Part shown: positions 50,674-58,942 of the stretch, piece by piece | How positions within the stretch are numbered: position 1 is the stretch's first letter | How the letters are laid out: the number at the start of each line of letters is the position of its first letter | From: JBGTSJ01 sp041940305 | GTDB taxonomy: Bacteria > Planctomycetota > Planctomycetia > Planctomycetales > Planctomycetaceae | Direction of reading: 5' to 3' | Assembly (NCBI GenBank): GCA_041940305.1 | Contig: JBGTSJ010000004.1 | Location: forward strand, 1 to 64,000 | Length of the DNA stretch: 64,000 nt | Translations under genes and position numbers: made by a program | The notes under the pieces: model-generated | Seen by the model: only the letters and a program-made list of their open reading frames with translations | Databases searched by the model: none | Told to the model about the DNA's origin: nothing

Positions 50674-53427
50674 ATGCACGCCGAACGATCGAGAACGACA
50701 CCGGAAGCGGATGCGGCCCCGGCGCCGGACGAAACCATCGTTCGTTCCGACGTGGCGCCGCGCGAAACACAGTTTTTCGACGACGTTGAGTCCGGCACGA
50801 TCGACCGTTCCAGCGTCGCCGACTTCCAGTTGACGTACTTCTTCGCCCAGCAGGCCGCGACTCAAGACGCCGTCGAGCGCGGCGAGCAGCCGCACGGCGC
50901 CCGCTGTCCTCGCTTCGGACGCTTCGTCCTCCTGGAACTCCTCGGTCGCGGAGGCATGGGGGAGGTGTACCGCGCGCTCCATGTGCGGCTCCGCAAGCTC
51001 GTCGCGCTCAAGATGCTCCCCGCCGAACGCGCCGCCGACCCGCGCGCCCGCGAGCGATTCCAGCGCGAGATCCGCATCATCAGCGCGCTGCATCATCCCA
51101 ATATCGTCCGCCTCGAGAATGCGGGGGAAGTGGACGGGCTCCCCTACCTGGTGATGGAGTACGTCCCCGGCCTCAATCTCGCGCAGCTGCTGGAGCGCGG
51201 CGGACCTGTCGGCGTGCCGGACGCATGCCAACTCGTCGGTCAGGCGGCCGTCGGCCTGGCGCACATCCACGAGCACGGACTCGTCCATCGCGACCTCAAG
51301 CCGTCAAACCTCATTCTCTCCACAGCCGGCGCCCTCAAGATCGCCGATCTCGGCATCGCCCGGCTGGCCGACGGCGAAACCAGCATCACCGAAGAAGGCA
51401 TGCTCGTCGGAGATCCTCATTACGTTTCCCCTGAGCAGGCCGACGGCCATCCCGCCGACATCCGCAGCGACATCTACAGTCTCGGCTGCACCCTGTTCGC
51501 CCTGCTCGCCGGCCGCCCTCCTTTCGCCGAGGCCGGCCCCCCCGCATCGATCCTCGCCGCTCATCTGCGACAGCCGTTTCCCGCTCTCTCCGATCAGCGG
51601 GATGACATCCCGTCGGGCCTGCAGCGCGCCGTACAGCGTATGACGGCCCGCGACCCCGCCCGCCGTTTCCAGACACCCGCGGAGATCGCGCAGGCCCTCG
51701 CCCGCTTCGCCGGGGGCTGCGACCTCGTGGGACTGCTCCGCCGCAGCGAGTTCGCTCCCGTCGCAAGACTGGCCATCGGCAGCATCAACATCGACTCCGC
51801 CGAATACCTTTCCACGTCAGGTCCGCGGCCCCTGCCGCCCCCCCGGCGCAAGTGGATCAGGCCGGTCGCCTGGACCTGCCTGGGAGTCCTGCTCACCATC
51901 GGGATGTTCGCCGCTTACAAGTTCATCGGCCGATCGCCGGCCGACCGAACCGGACGAACGATAGCCGAGAACCACGGCGCATCCACTCCGGATGATCCTC
52001 TCGCCCGCACAAGTTCCGTTTCCGTGGACTGGAACGTTCCCCAGAAGGTTTCGACGAAGGAGTCAACTGCCGAAATCCACGCTCCTCCGACAATCCTCGC
52101 GTCCGTCGTCCCGGAGCGGGACGCTTTCGACGCGGACGTCACACTCGATGACGGCAAGCTCCACTTCGCCGCCCCCGACGACCGCGGGCTGCTGCAGTTC
52201 CCGGTCGCGATGCCGCCCGAGTACAGACTCGACCTGCTCGTCGAGCGCATCGGCGGCGAGGACTCGTTCGGCATCGGGATCAATGCCGGAACCGGTCGTA
52301 TGCTGGCGCTAATCGACCACGTCGTGGGGGATGAGCCCACAAACGGCTTGATGCATGCCGAACTCGGCCAGCAGCTCACAATCGTCGATCAGCAGAAGGG
52401 CCGCATGCTTCCCGCCGGAGATCCGATCCGGATACAACTCGTCGTCACGCGGGATGAGGTCGGCCTGCGGATCGAGGATCCGCTCGGCGCACTGGAGGGC
52501 TCCGCCGGCGAGATCGGCTGGCTCGAAAGCTGGTGGCGCGGCGAGCCGGCCCGGCCGCTGTTGTCGCAGTTCGATGCCTATTACCCCGGCTCGCTGTTCC
52601 TCCACTCGTTCAAGAGCGCGTTTCTACTGCACGACCTCTCCATCTCCGTCCCCGACGGTGCACCCGCACCGGCGCCGCTTTTCGCGCCGGCCGCCGGTCC
52701 CGAACGCAGTCTCGCCGAGCGCATCATCTGGAGCGGCGGCACGGTCAATGTGCTCGATGCGGAAGGCAAAGCCCGGACCGTCAAGCTGCTTCCTGATCTC
52801 CCTGATGACCCCTGGATTATCGGCATCGATGATCGGGACATCAGCCCCGCGCTCCACCTCACTGACGATGTGCTCCTCCGCATCGCCGAACTCGAGGGCC
52901 TCAAGCAGCTCGATCTGCGCAGCAGCAATGTCACCGATCACGGCCTCCAGTTTGTGAGCGACCTCCCCTCGCTGGAGTTCCTGGGGCTGGGCGGCAGCCG
53001 AATCACGGGAGCCGGACTCAGCCGGATCGGCTCGCTCCCCGCCCTCAAGAAGATTTACCTGAACAATATGCGGATCGGCGACGCCGACGTTCAGACCCTC
53101 ACCCGGTTTCCGACTCTGACCTACCTCTGCCTGTCCAGCTGCGACGTCACCGATGAAGGCGTCCGCGAACTCGCCGGCGCATTCCCCGATCTTTATCACC
53201 TCTGCCTCAAATTCACCGACGTCGAAGGCGAGTCCCTCGCCAGCCTGACCGCCTTCCCACACCTCCGGGAACTGCAGCTCACCGGCACCGGCGTGCGTGA
53301 TGAGCATCTCGCTACCCTGTTGGACATGCCGTCGCTCACAATGGTGGACCTCATCGGCACACAGGTCACCGACCAAGGCGTCGCCAAACTGCGCGGCGAG
53401 CGGCCCGAGCTGGATGTGAAGAAATGA
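50674..53427 (+). CDS. Receptor Ser/Thr kinase with beta-sandwich and LRR
   Basis: This 917-residue protein has a cytoplasmic kinase (GRGGMG 91-96, K113, VHRDLKPSN near 206, ADLG in place of DFG, DPHYVSPEQ). One TM helix is at about 395-415 (VAWTCLGVLLTIGMFAAY). The outer part is a beta-sandwich (about 470-675) followed by the same cap seen in the giant kinase (IIWSGGTVNVLDAEGK) and an LRR array to the C-terminus. The kinase has all active residues. Its stop overlaps the next start by four bases (ATGA), so it is coupled to the caspase-fold gene. The likely role is sensing at the cell surface and signalling to the MoxR/BatA unit. Confidence 0.93.
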   Translation: MHAERSRTTPEADAAPAPDETIVRSDVAPRETQFFDDVESGTIDRSSVADFQLTYFFAQQAATQDAVERGEQPHGARCPRFGRFVLLELLGRGGMGEVYRALHVRLRKLVALKMLPAERAADPRARERFQREIRIISALHHPNIVRLENAGEVDGLPYLVMEYVPGLNLAQLLERGGPVGVPDACQLVGQAAVGLAHIHEHGLVHRDLKPSNLILSTAGALKIADLGIARLADGETSITEEGMLVGDPHYVSPEQADGHPADIRSDIYSLGCTLFALLAGRPPFAEAGPPASILAAHLRQPFPALSDQRDDIPSGLQRAVQRMTARDPARRFQTPAEIAQALARFAGGCDLVGLLRRSEFAPVARLAIGSINIDSAEYLSTSGPRPLPPPRRKWIRPVAWTCLGVLLTIGMFAAYKFIGRSPADRTGRTIAENHGASTPDDPLARTSSVSVDWNVPQKVSTKESTAEIHAPPTILASVVPERDAFDADVTLDDGKLHFAAPDDRGLLQFPVAMPPEYRLDLLVERIGGEDSFGIGINAGTGRMLALIDHVVGDEPTNGLMHAELGQQLTIVDQQKGRMLPAGDPIRIQLVVTRDEVGLRIEDPLGALEGSAGEIGWLESWWRGEPARPLLSQFDAYYPGSLFLHSFKSAFLLHDLSISVPDGAPAPAPLFAPAAGPERSLAERIIWSGGTVNVLDAEGKARTVKLLPDLPDDPWIIGIDDRDISPALHLTDDVLLRIAELEGLKQLDLRSSNVTDHGLQFVSDLPSLEFLGLGGSRITGAGLSRIGSLPALKKIYLNNMRIGDADVQTLTRFPTLTYLCLSSCDVTDEGVRELAGAFPDLYHLCLKFTDVEGESLASLTAFPHLRELQLTGTGVRDEHLATLLDMPSLTMVDLIGTQVTDQGVAKLRGERPELDVKK

Positions 53428-54335
53428 ACCTCCGCGTCCCCGTCATCGCTGCGCTCGCTTTGCTGCTCTCCGCAGGCGACCTTCGCGCCCAGGGTCTGCC
53501 TCCGCCACCTCCGCCGTCGCTGCGCAGCATGCTCAGCGACCCCGCGCCTCCCCGCGGCCGGCGCTTCGCCCTCATCGTCACCGGCCTCCCCGGCGACGAA
53601 GAGCACGCCGCCGCCTTCCAGCGCAACGCCCAGGCTTGGCGAAAGTTCCTGACCACCCATGGCGGCGTGGCGTCCGATCGCCTCGTCGCGCTCTTCGGCA
53701 AGCCCGCCTTCGGCAGCACGACCGGGACCGACAACTCGAGCGATGCAGCGCCTGCCGCCACGCGCGAGAATATCACCCTCGCCATCACAGATCTCACGTC
53801 GCAACTCACTCCGGACGATGCGCTGTGGGTCTTCCTGCAGGGGCATGGCAGCCATGATGATCGGCACGCCTGGCTGCATCTCCCGGGTTCCGATCTGACC
53901 GCCGCCGAGTGGGCCGACCTGTTCGCCCGCGTCCCCGCGCGCGAACAGGTCTTCTGGATCACGCAGTCCGCCTCGGGTGGATTCCTCCGGCCGTTCTCGC
54001 AGCGCGGCCGCATCGTCATCACCGCGACCGCTCCCACCGGCGAGGTCAACGAGACCATCTTCCCCGAAGTCCTGGCCGAGCATCTCAACCTCCCCACTCG
54101 GCTCAGCGACGCAAACCACGACGGCCGCGTCTCAATCCTCGAACTCTTCCAGGCCGTCTCCTCGCAGGTCGCCGCCCAGTACGAAGAACAATCGCTCGCC
54201 GCGACTGAGCATCCATTGCTCGACGACAACGGCGACGGCGACGGCACAGAATCCGCCGATCTCGAACCCGATGCTCCCGCCGATACCAATCTCGACGGCC
54301 CCCTCGCCGCCCGGACATTCCTGCACTCGCACTGA
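53424..54335 (+). CDS. Exported caspase/C13-like fold protein with Ser at the Cys position and a Ca-binding-type loop
   Basis: This 303-residue protein has a signal peptide (VIAALALLLSAGDLRAQ) and a proline run. It has a clan-CD-like core: strand RRFALIVTGLPG, then FLQGHGSHDD with His141, then VFWITQSASGGFL. Aligned on the xxCxSG signature, the catalytic Cys position is Ser182. Protease activity by the usual Cys-His dyad is therefore not expected. Near residue 235 the loop DANHDGRVSILE matches an EF-hand/dockerin-type calcium loop, and DDNGDGDGTE is a second acidic stretch. It is translationally coupled to the receptor kinase. Similar proteins sit in planctomycete MoxR operons from general knowledge; their role is unknown. 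Confidence 0.78.
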   Translation: MNLRVPVIAALALLLSAGDLRAQGLPPPPPPSLRSMLSDPAPPRGRRFALIVTGLPGDEEHAAAFQRNAQAWRKFLTTHGGVASDRLVALFGKPAFGSTTGTDNSSDAAPAATRENITLAITDLTSQLTPDDALWVFLQGHGSHDDRHAWLHLPGSDLTAAEWADLFARVPAREQVFWITQSASGGFLRPFSQRGRIVITATAPTGEVNETIFPEVLAEHLNLPTRLSDANHDGRVSILELFQAVSSQVAAQYEEQSLAATEHPLLDDNGDGDGTESADLEPDAPADTNLDGPLAARTFLHSH

Positions 54336-54349
54336 GACCCCGGACTCCT

Positions 54350-54387
54350 CACATCTGCGTGAATCCGCCAGATCCGCGTCATCCGCG
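54350..54387. repeat. Dispersed intergenic repeat (ATCCGCGTCATCCGCG type), copy 2
   Basis: Matches copy 1 at 50553: the last 16 bases are identical and the preceding 22 are similar. It lies between the caspase-fold gene and moxR. Confidence 0.65.
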
Positions 54388-54411
54388 TTCCCCCTTCGAC
54401 ACACAGCCGCC

Positions 54412-55413
54412 ATGCCCGAACCCCCCAACGCCCGTCCCGAGATCGTCGACCGCCTCCAGCAGGCCCGCAAACGGCTCAAGGATGAGATCGCCCGTGTCGT
54501 CATCGGCCAGTCTCGCGTCATCGACAACCTGCTGATCACGCTTCTCTGCCGCGGGCACGCGCTGATGATCGGCGTCCCCGGCCTCGGTAAGACGTTGATG
54601 GCCCGGTCGCTGGCGCGGATGCTCGACATGGAGTACAGCCGCATCCAGTTCACGCCCGACCTGATGCCCTCGGATATTACCGGCTCCGACATCATTGAGG
54701 AGGACCCCGACACGGGTCGCCGGCGGCTGGAGTTCTTCCGCGGCCCCCTGTTCGCCAACTTCCTGCTGGCCGACGAGATCAACCGCGCCCCGCCCAAAAC
54801 GCAGGCCGCGCTGCTGCAGGCGATGCAGGAACTGGAAGTCTCCGTCGGCCGCGAGACCTACAAGCTCGATCCACCGTTCTTCGTCGTCGCCACGCAGAAC
54901 CCGCTGGAACAGGAAGGGACGTACCCGCTCCCCGAAGCCCAGCTCGACCGCTTCATGTTCGACATCCCCGTGACGTACCCGTCGCGTGAGGAGGAAGCGC
55001 AGATAGTCAAAGCCACCACCGGCAACGAGTCCCCGCAACTGCAGCCGGTCCTGTCCAAGGCGGAAGTCCTGGAGTTGCAGACGCTCGTCCGCGGCGTCCC
55101 GGTGGCGAACGACGTGGTCAACTACGCCGTCGATCTCGTCGCCGCCTCGCGACCCGACGGCGGCGGCCCGCCGCAGGAACTGCACCGCTTCATCCGCTAC
55201 GGGGCGAGCCCCCGCGCGACGCAATCGCTGATTCTCGCCGGCAAGGCGCGTGCGATCCTGCTCGGCCGTTTCCATGTCGACTTCGAGGACGTCCGCGCCG
55301 TCGCCCCCCCCATCCTCCGGCACCGCCTCGCCCTCAACTTCCACGCCCGCACCGAAAACGTCACCGTCGACAACGTGATCTCCAGGCTCCTCGAAACGGT
55401 CCGAACGCCGTAG
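54412..55413 (+). CDS. MoxR-family AAA+ ATPase
   Basis: This 333-residue ATPase of the MoxR family (often annotated as a methanol dehydrogenase regulator) is thought to act as a chaperone with VWA proteins. Walker A is GVPGLGKT, the pre-sensor region is FTPDLMPSDITG, Walker B is LLADEINRAPPKTQAALLQAM, the sensor is ATQNPLEQEGTYPLPEAQLDRF, and SPRATQSL occurs near the C-terminus. Start ATG 54412. It begins the classical moxR-DUF58-BatA gene order. The upstream spacer holds repeat copy 2, so it may have its own promoter or be read from the kinase genes. Confidence 0.95.
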   Translation: MPEPPNARPEIVDRLQQARKRLKDEIARVVIGQSRVIDNLLITLLCRGHALMIGVPGLGKTLMARSLARMLDMEYSRIQFTPDLMPSDITGSDIIEEDPDTGRRRLEFFRGPLFANFLLADEINRAPPKTQAALLQAMQELEVSVGRETYKLDPPFFVVATQNPLEQEGTYPLPEAQLDRFMFDIPVTYPSREEEAQIVKATTGNESPQLQPVLSKAEVLELQTLVRGVPVANDVVNYAVDLVAASRPDGGGPPQELHRFIRYGASPRATQSLILAGKARAILLGRFHVDFEDVRAVAPPILRHRLALNFHARTENVTVDNVISRLLETVRTP

Positions 55414-55452
55414 CTGCGTAATAAGCGATCCGCCGTCAGCCATCAGCCATCC

Positions 55453-56346
55453 ATGCCGTCTCTCGACGTCCGCCCCGAACACCTCACGTCGGCCCAGCTT
55501 CTCGCGGCCACCGACGATCTGGAGCTGATCGCGCGGACCGTCGTCGAAGGCTTTCTCCACGGACTGCACCAGAGCCCCTACGTCGGCTTCTCCGTCGAGT
55601 TCGCCTCCCATCGGGAGTACATGCCCGGTGACGACCTGCGCCACATCAACTGGAGACTGTACGGACGGCACGAGCGGCTGTTCGTCAAGGAGTTCGACGC
55701 CGAGACGAACGTCGAAGTCCACCTCATCGTGGACGCCAGCAAGTCGATGACGGCCGAGGGCAAGTGGTCCTGCGCGGCGCTGCTCGCCGCGGCCATCGCC
55801 CATCTCGCCGCCCGGCAGCGCGACGCCGTCGGCCTCACGCTGTTCGCCGACGGAGTCCTCGAACATCTCCGCCCCCGCGGTACTCCTGACCATCGGATGG
55901 AAGTGCTCCACACGCTCGCCCGCACCCGCGAACATCCCGTCTCGCGGTCGCCGCGCGTGCTGCACGAGATCGCCGAGATGGTCCCCCGCCGCGGACTTAA
56001 GGTCCTCATCAGCGACTTCTACTTCGACCCCGACGACCTGCGGCAGGCGCTCGGCCACTTCGAGCACTTCGGCCACGAGTTGATCCTGTTCCACGTCCTT
56101 ACCCCGCTGGAGCACCATCTTCCCGTTTCCGGTCCCATCCGCTTCCGCGACATGGAGACCGGCGAAGAGATCATCACCCACAGCGAACAGATCCGCGACG
56201 AGTTCACGGCGACCGTCGGCGCATGGCAGGCCGAACTGCAGAAGCTCGCCGCCATGCACAACAATGACTACGTGTCCCTCACCACCGACACACCGCTCAC
56301 GTCGGTCCTGCGAGACTACTTCCGGAAGCGGGCTGAACTGTATTGA
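55453..56346 (+). CDS. DUF58 domain protein (MoxR partner)
   Basis: This 297-residue protein has the DUF58 core: FSVEFASHREYMPGDDLRHINWRLYGR, followed by a VWA-like region with a MIDAS-type LIVDASKSM. No transmembrane helix is evident, unlike many DUF58 proteins, so it is probably cytoplasmic. DUF58 proteins are strictly associated with MoxR ATPases and are assumed to form a complex with them. It starts 39 bases after moxR. Confidence 0.94.
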   Translation: MPSLDVRPEHLTSAQLLAATDDLELIARTVVEGFLHGLHQSPYVGFSVEFASHREYMPGDDLRHINWRLYGRHERLFVKEFDAETNVEVHLIVDASKSMTAEGKWSCAALLAAAIAHLAARQRDAVGLTLFADGVLEHLRPRGTPDHRMEVLHTLARTREHPVSRSPRVLHEIAEMVPRRGLKVLISDFYFDPDDLRQALGHFEHFGHELILFHVLTPLEHHLPVSGPIRFRDMETGEEIITHSEQIRDEFTATVGAWQAELQKLAAMHNNDYVSLTTDTPLTSVLRDYFRKRAELY

Positions 56347-56360
56347 GAACAGATAATGTG

Positions 56361-56388
56361 GAACAGGAGGCAACAGAGATAACAGAGG
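56361..56388 (+). repeat. Inverted repeat, left arm (GAACAGGAGGCAAC type)
   Basis: Begins GAACAGGAGGCAACAGAGA. The reverse complement at 56731-56758 reads GAACAGGAGGCAACTGAGGA, an imperfect match over 28 bases. The two arms enclose the small gene at 56415. Confidence 0.7.
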
Positions 56389-56414
56389 GCCGTGATACCG
56401 ACTGGTAAGTGCTC

Positions 56415-56681
56415 ATGATATTTACATCATTGATGGACGAGTTGCGGTTCTGGAAGTCCTGCTGCTCGCGCGGAATTGCAGTGTGCCATGTCCCCAAACC
56501 GTTTCGCGAAGAAGCGAGGTGCTGGCTGGTCGTCAAGCACGAGACGTTCGACGAACGCAGACAATGGATTGCGTCTCATACGTTCGATTCCGAGCACGAG
56601 ATAGTGTCGGCGATTCTGAGGTATCTCAAAACCGGCGATGAACCGGAGCCGCGTTACAGCGACGCACAACCGGAAGACTAA
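56415..56681 (+). CDS. Small hypothetical protein between inverted repeats
   Basis: This 88-residue protein is not recognised. It includes the stretch FREEARCWLVVKHETFDERR and a charged C-terminus (KTGDEPEPRYSD). No signal peptide or membrane helix is evident. Codon use appears less GC-biased than the flanking genes (for example ATA TTT ACA TCA TTG at the start). The start is uncertain: ATG 56415 or 56433, with no strong ribosome site. It interrupts the otherwise tight DUF58-BatA gene order and is bracketed by a 28-base inverted repeat, so it may be a mobile cassette. Confidence 0.4.
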   Translation: MIFTSLMDELRFWKSCCSRGIAVCHVPKPFREEARCWLVVKHETFDERRQWIASHTFDSEHEIVSAILRYLKTGDEPEPRYSDAQPED

Positions 56682-56730
56682 TCCGTCCCGCGCAGCTCTC
56701 ATCCAACGGTAGTCACTGATCCTGATCCTC

Positions 56731-56758
56731 TCTCCGTTTCCTCAGTTGCCTCCTGTTC
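56731..56758 (-). repeat. Inverted repeat, right arm (GAACAGGAGGCAAC type)
   Basis: This is the minus-strand copy of the element at 56361. It ends 21 bases before the BatA start codon. Confidence 0.7.
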
Positions 56759-56779
56759 GAATCTCTTGTAACGGGTCCC

Positions 56780-58741
56780 ATGCCGTTCCAGTTCATCCAT
56801 CTCGGCTTTCTCGCCGCCGGCGCGGCTGCGATGACGCTGCCGATCTGGATTCATCTGCTGTTGCGACAGCGGGCCCGGCCCATGGAGATCGGCTCGGTCC
56901 GCTTCCTGCAGGCCGTCGTCCGCCGTACGAAGCAGCGGCAGCGCATCCGTCGCTGGCTGCTGCTCGCACTGCGGTGTCTGGCCGTTCTATTGCTCGGCCT
57001 GCTGTTCGCCCGCCCCTATCTCCCCGCCGCCCCCGCCGACGGACGCACGCGCGAGGCCGTGTTCCTCGTCGACCGCTCCGCCACCATGCAGGCCCTCGAC
57101 GGCCGCCGCTCCGCGTTCGATGAGGCGGTCGCTCTGGTCGAGGAGCGGATCGCCGAATCTGGCGAGCAGGCCCGCGTTCATATCGGCCTGTTCGACGCCG
57201 ACGGCCTGCAGTCCGTCACTCTCGATGAACTGCGGCAGGCTCGGCCGGGTTACGCGGCCACCAGTTACGCCGAAGCCTTCGCCTGGAGCGTCGATATTCT
57301 TACCACCTCCGAGCGCGCCGACCGCGTCGTGGTGTTTCTCAGCGACCTGCAGGCATCGGGACTCGAAATCGAACCTCCCGAGTTGCTCCCCCCCGATATC
57401 CCGCTGGAGATTGTCGACATCGGCCGCTCCATCTCCCAGAACCTCGCCGTCGAAAGCGCGCGCCCCGCCCAGGTCGAAATCCGCCCCGGGATACCGATCG
57501 CGCTTTCGGTTCGGCTGTTCAACGCCGGCGCCCTCCCTGTCAACGAAGTGCCAGTCACCATTGAACTCAGCGGACCCGCCGGCGACGTCGAGCATCGCCA
57601 GTCGGTGGGTCTCGGCGCCGGCGGGCGGGTCACCCTCGACATCCCGCTGGAGATTGACGAACCCGGCGTCTGGCAGGGCGCGGTCGATCTCGATTGGGAC
57701 GACCCGCTCCCCTGGGACAATCGCCGCTTTGTCGCCTTTGAGGTTCGCCATCCCGACCGGGTCCTCCTTGTTGACGGCGACCCCGGCCGCAACGAATACG
57801 ATAGCGAGACCTACTTCCTCGAAACGGCCCTGCGACTGACGACCCCTGTCGGTGACGGGCCGGCCCGCACGTTCGAGATCGAGCGGCTGGTCTGGGAACG
57901 GGGCGAGGGGTTCCCGGCTCTTGACGGGTTCCGCCTCATCGTGCTTGCCAACGTCGGACGATTTACGGACACCGACGCCGCACGACTCCGCGAGTTCCTC
58001 GACGCCGGCGGCAACGTGCTACTCTTCGCCGGCGACCGCATGACGCCCGCCGTTTTCGAGTCGTTCGTGGACGCGGGAGTCCTTCCCGCCGGGCCGCTCC
58101 CCGCTCCGCGCGACCATGCCGCGCGTATCACCGAAATCGCCGCGACGCACCCGGCCCTCGCTCCCTTCTCCGACCCACAGCACGGAGACCTCCGCCGGCT
58201 CACCGTCTCCCGCCTCCTCGATCTGCGAATCGAAGACGAGACTCTACAGGACCGCTGGGACACCGTCCTCCTCCGTGCGGGCGATTTCCCGCTGATGGTT
58301 GAGCGCTCCGTCGGCGACGGCCGTGTGATCCTCGTCGCCACCACCGCCGACCGCGGCTGGAACGACTGGCCCCGCGGACGGCTCTACGTCCCCCTGGTCC
58401 GCCAGCTCGCGGCTTCACTCACAGGCCAGCTCGATCCGCGCCAAACCGTGAATGCGCGACAGACCACCGCCGCCAACCCGCCCGGTATCACTGAGGACGA
58501 CGGGGCGCTGCTCGTCCGTAATCCCGAGCCGCGCGAATCGCGCGTCCAGCGGCTGACCCCTGAACAGTTCCGCGAAGCCCTCGGCCTCGTGAACGACCCC
58601 GAGGCCGAACGCAAACTGCAGGCCCGGGCGCTGGCGCCCCCCGGCGTTTCGCGTTCGGACGAACTCTGGCCCATCCTCGTCTGGATCCTCCTCGCCGCCC
58701 TTGCCGCTGAGACCCTCCTCGCCAGCCGGGTCGCCGAATGA
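56780..58741 (+). CDS. BatA-type membrane protein with VWA-like domain
   Basis: This 653-residue protein opens with the BatA domain: FIHLGFLAAGAAAMTLPIWI, the membrane hairpin, and RRWLLLALRCLAVLLLGLLF. A VWA-like domain follows (AVFLVDRSATM, VVVFLSDLQ). A central beta-rich region contains VLLVDGDPGRNEYDSETYFL, and a class-I-amidotransferase-like fold is suggested by LIVLANVGRFTDTDAARL. A C-terminal TM helix (ILVWILLAALAAETLLA) ends the protein. The MIDAS is DxSxT in place of DxSxS. It is probably a periplasm-exposed partner of MoxR and DUF58. Confidence 0.9.
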   Translation: MPFQFIHLGFLAAGAAAMTLPIWIHLLLRQRARPMEIGSVRFLQAVVRRTKQRQRIRRWLLLALRCLAVLLLGLLFARPYLPAAPADGRTREAVFLVDRSATMQALDGRRSAFDEAVALVEERIAESGEQARVHIGLFDADGLQSVTLDELRQARPGYAATSYAEAFAWSVDILTTSERADRVVVFLSDLQASGLEIEPPELLPPDIPLEIVDIGRSISQNLAVESARPAQVEIRPGIPIALSVRLFNAGALPVNEVPVTIELSGPAGDVEHRQSVGLGAGGRVTLDIPLEIDEPGVWQGAVDLDWDDPLPWDNRRFVAFEVRHPDRVLLVDGDPGRNEYDSETYFLETALRLTTPVGDGPARTFEIERLVWERGEGFPALDGFRLIVLANVGRFTDTDAARLREFLDAGGNVLLFAGDRMTPAVFESFVDAGVLPAGPLPAPRDHAARITEIAATHPALAPFSDPQHGDLRRLTVSRLLDLRIEDETLQDRWDTVLLRAGDFPLMVERSVGDGRVILVATTADRGWNDWPRGRLYVPLVRQLAASLTGQLDPRQTVNARQTTAANPPGITEDDGALLVRNPEPRESRVQRLTPEQFREALGLVNDPEAERKLQARALAPPGVSRSDELWPILVWILLAALAAETLLASRVAE

Positions 58742-58867
58742 AATGCCCGCGCATTCCTGATGAGGAGCCCCTCGCGTCCCTCCCGGCCACATGAACCCCC
58801 ATGGGCGAAACACCGCCAGTCGCCGTTCCACGTATGAAATTCGACGAAGATCCGGAATAATGTCAGA

Positions 58868-58904
58868 GTCGCAGGCACATTCTGTGTGCCGTCCGCTGCG
58901 TGTC
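58868..58904. repeat. Dispersed repeat, copy 3 (TCGCAGGCAC family)
   Basis: Begins GTCGCAGGCACATTCTGTG and continues TGCCGTCCGCTG. It has a GGCAC/GTGCC hairpin and lies in the spacer before the large DUF4175-like gene. Confidence 0.75.
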
Positions 58905-58942
58905 CATGTGCACATCGCCCTCGACGGGCCAGGAACCACGCG

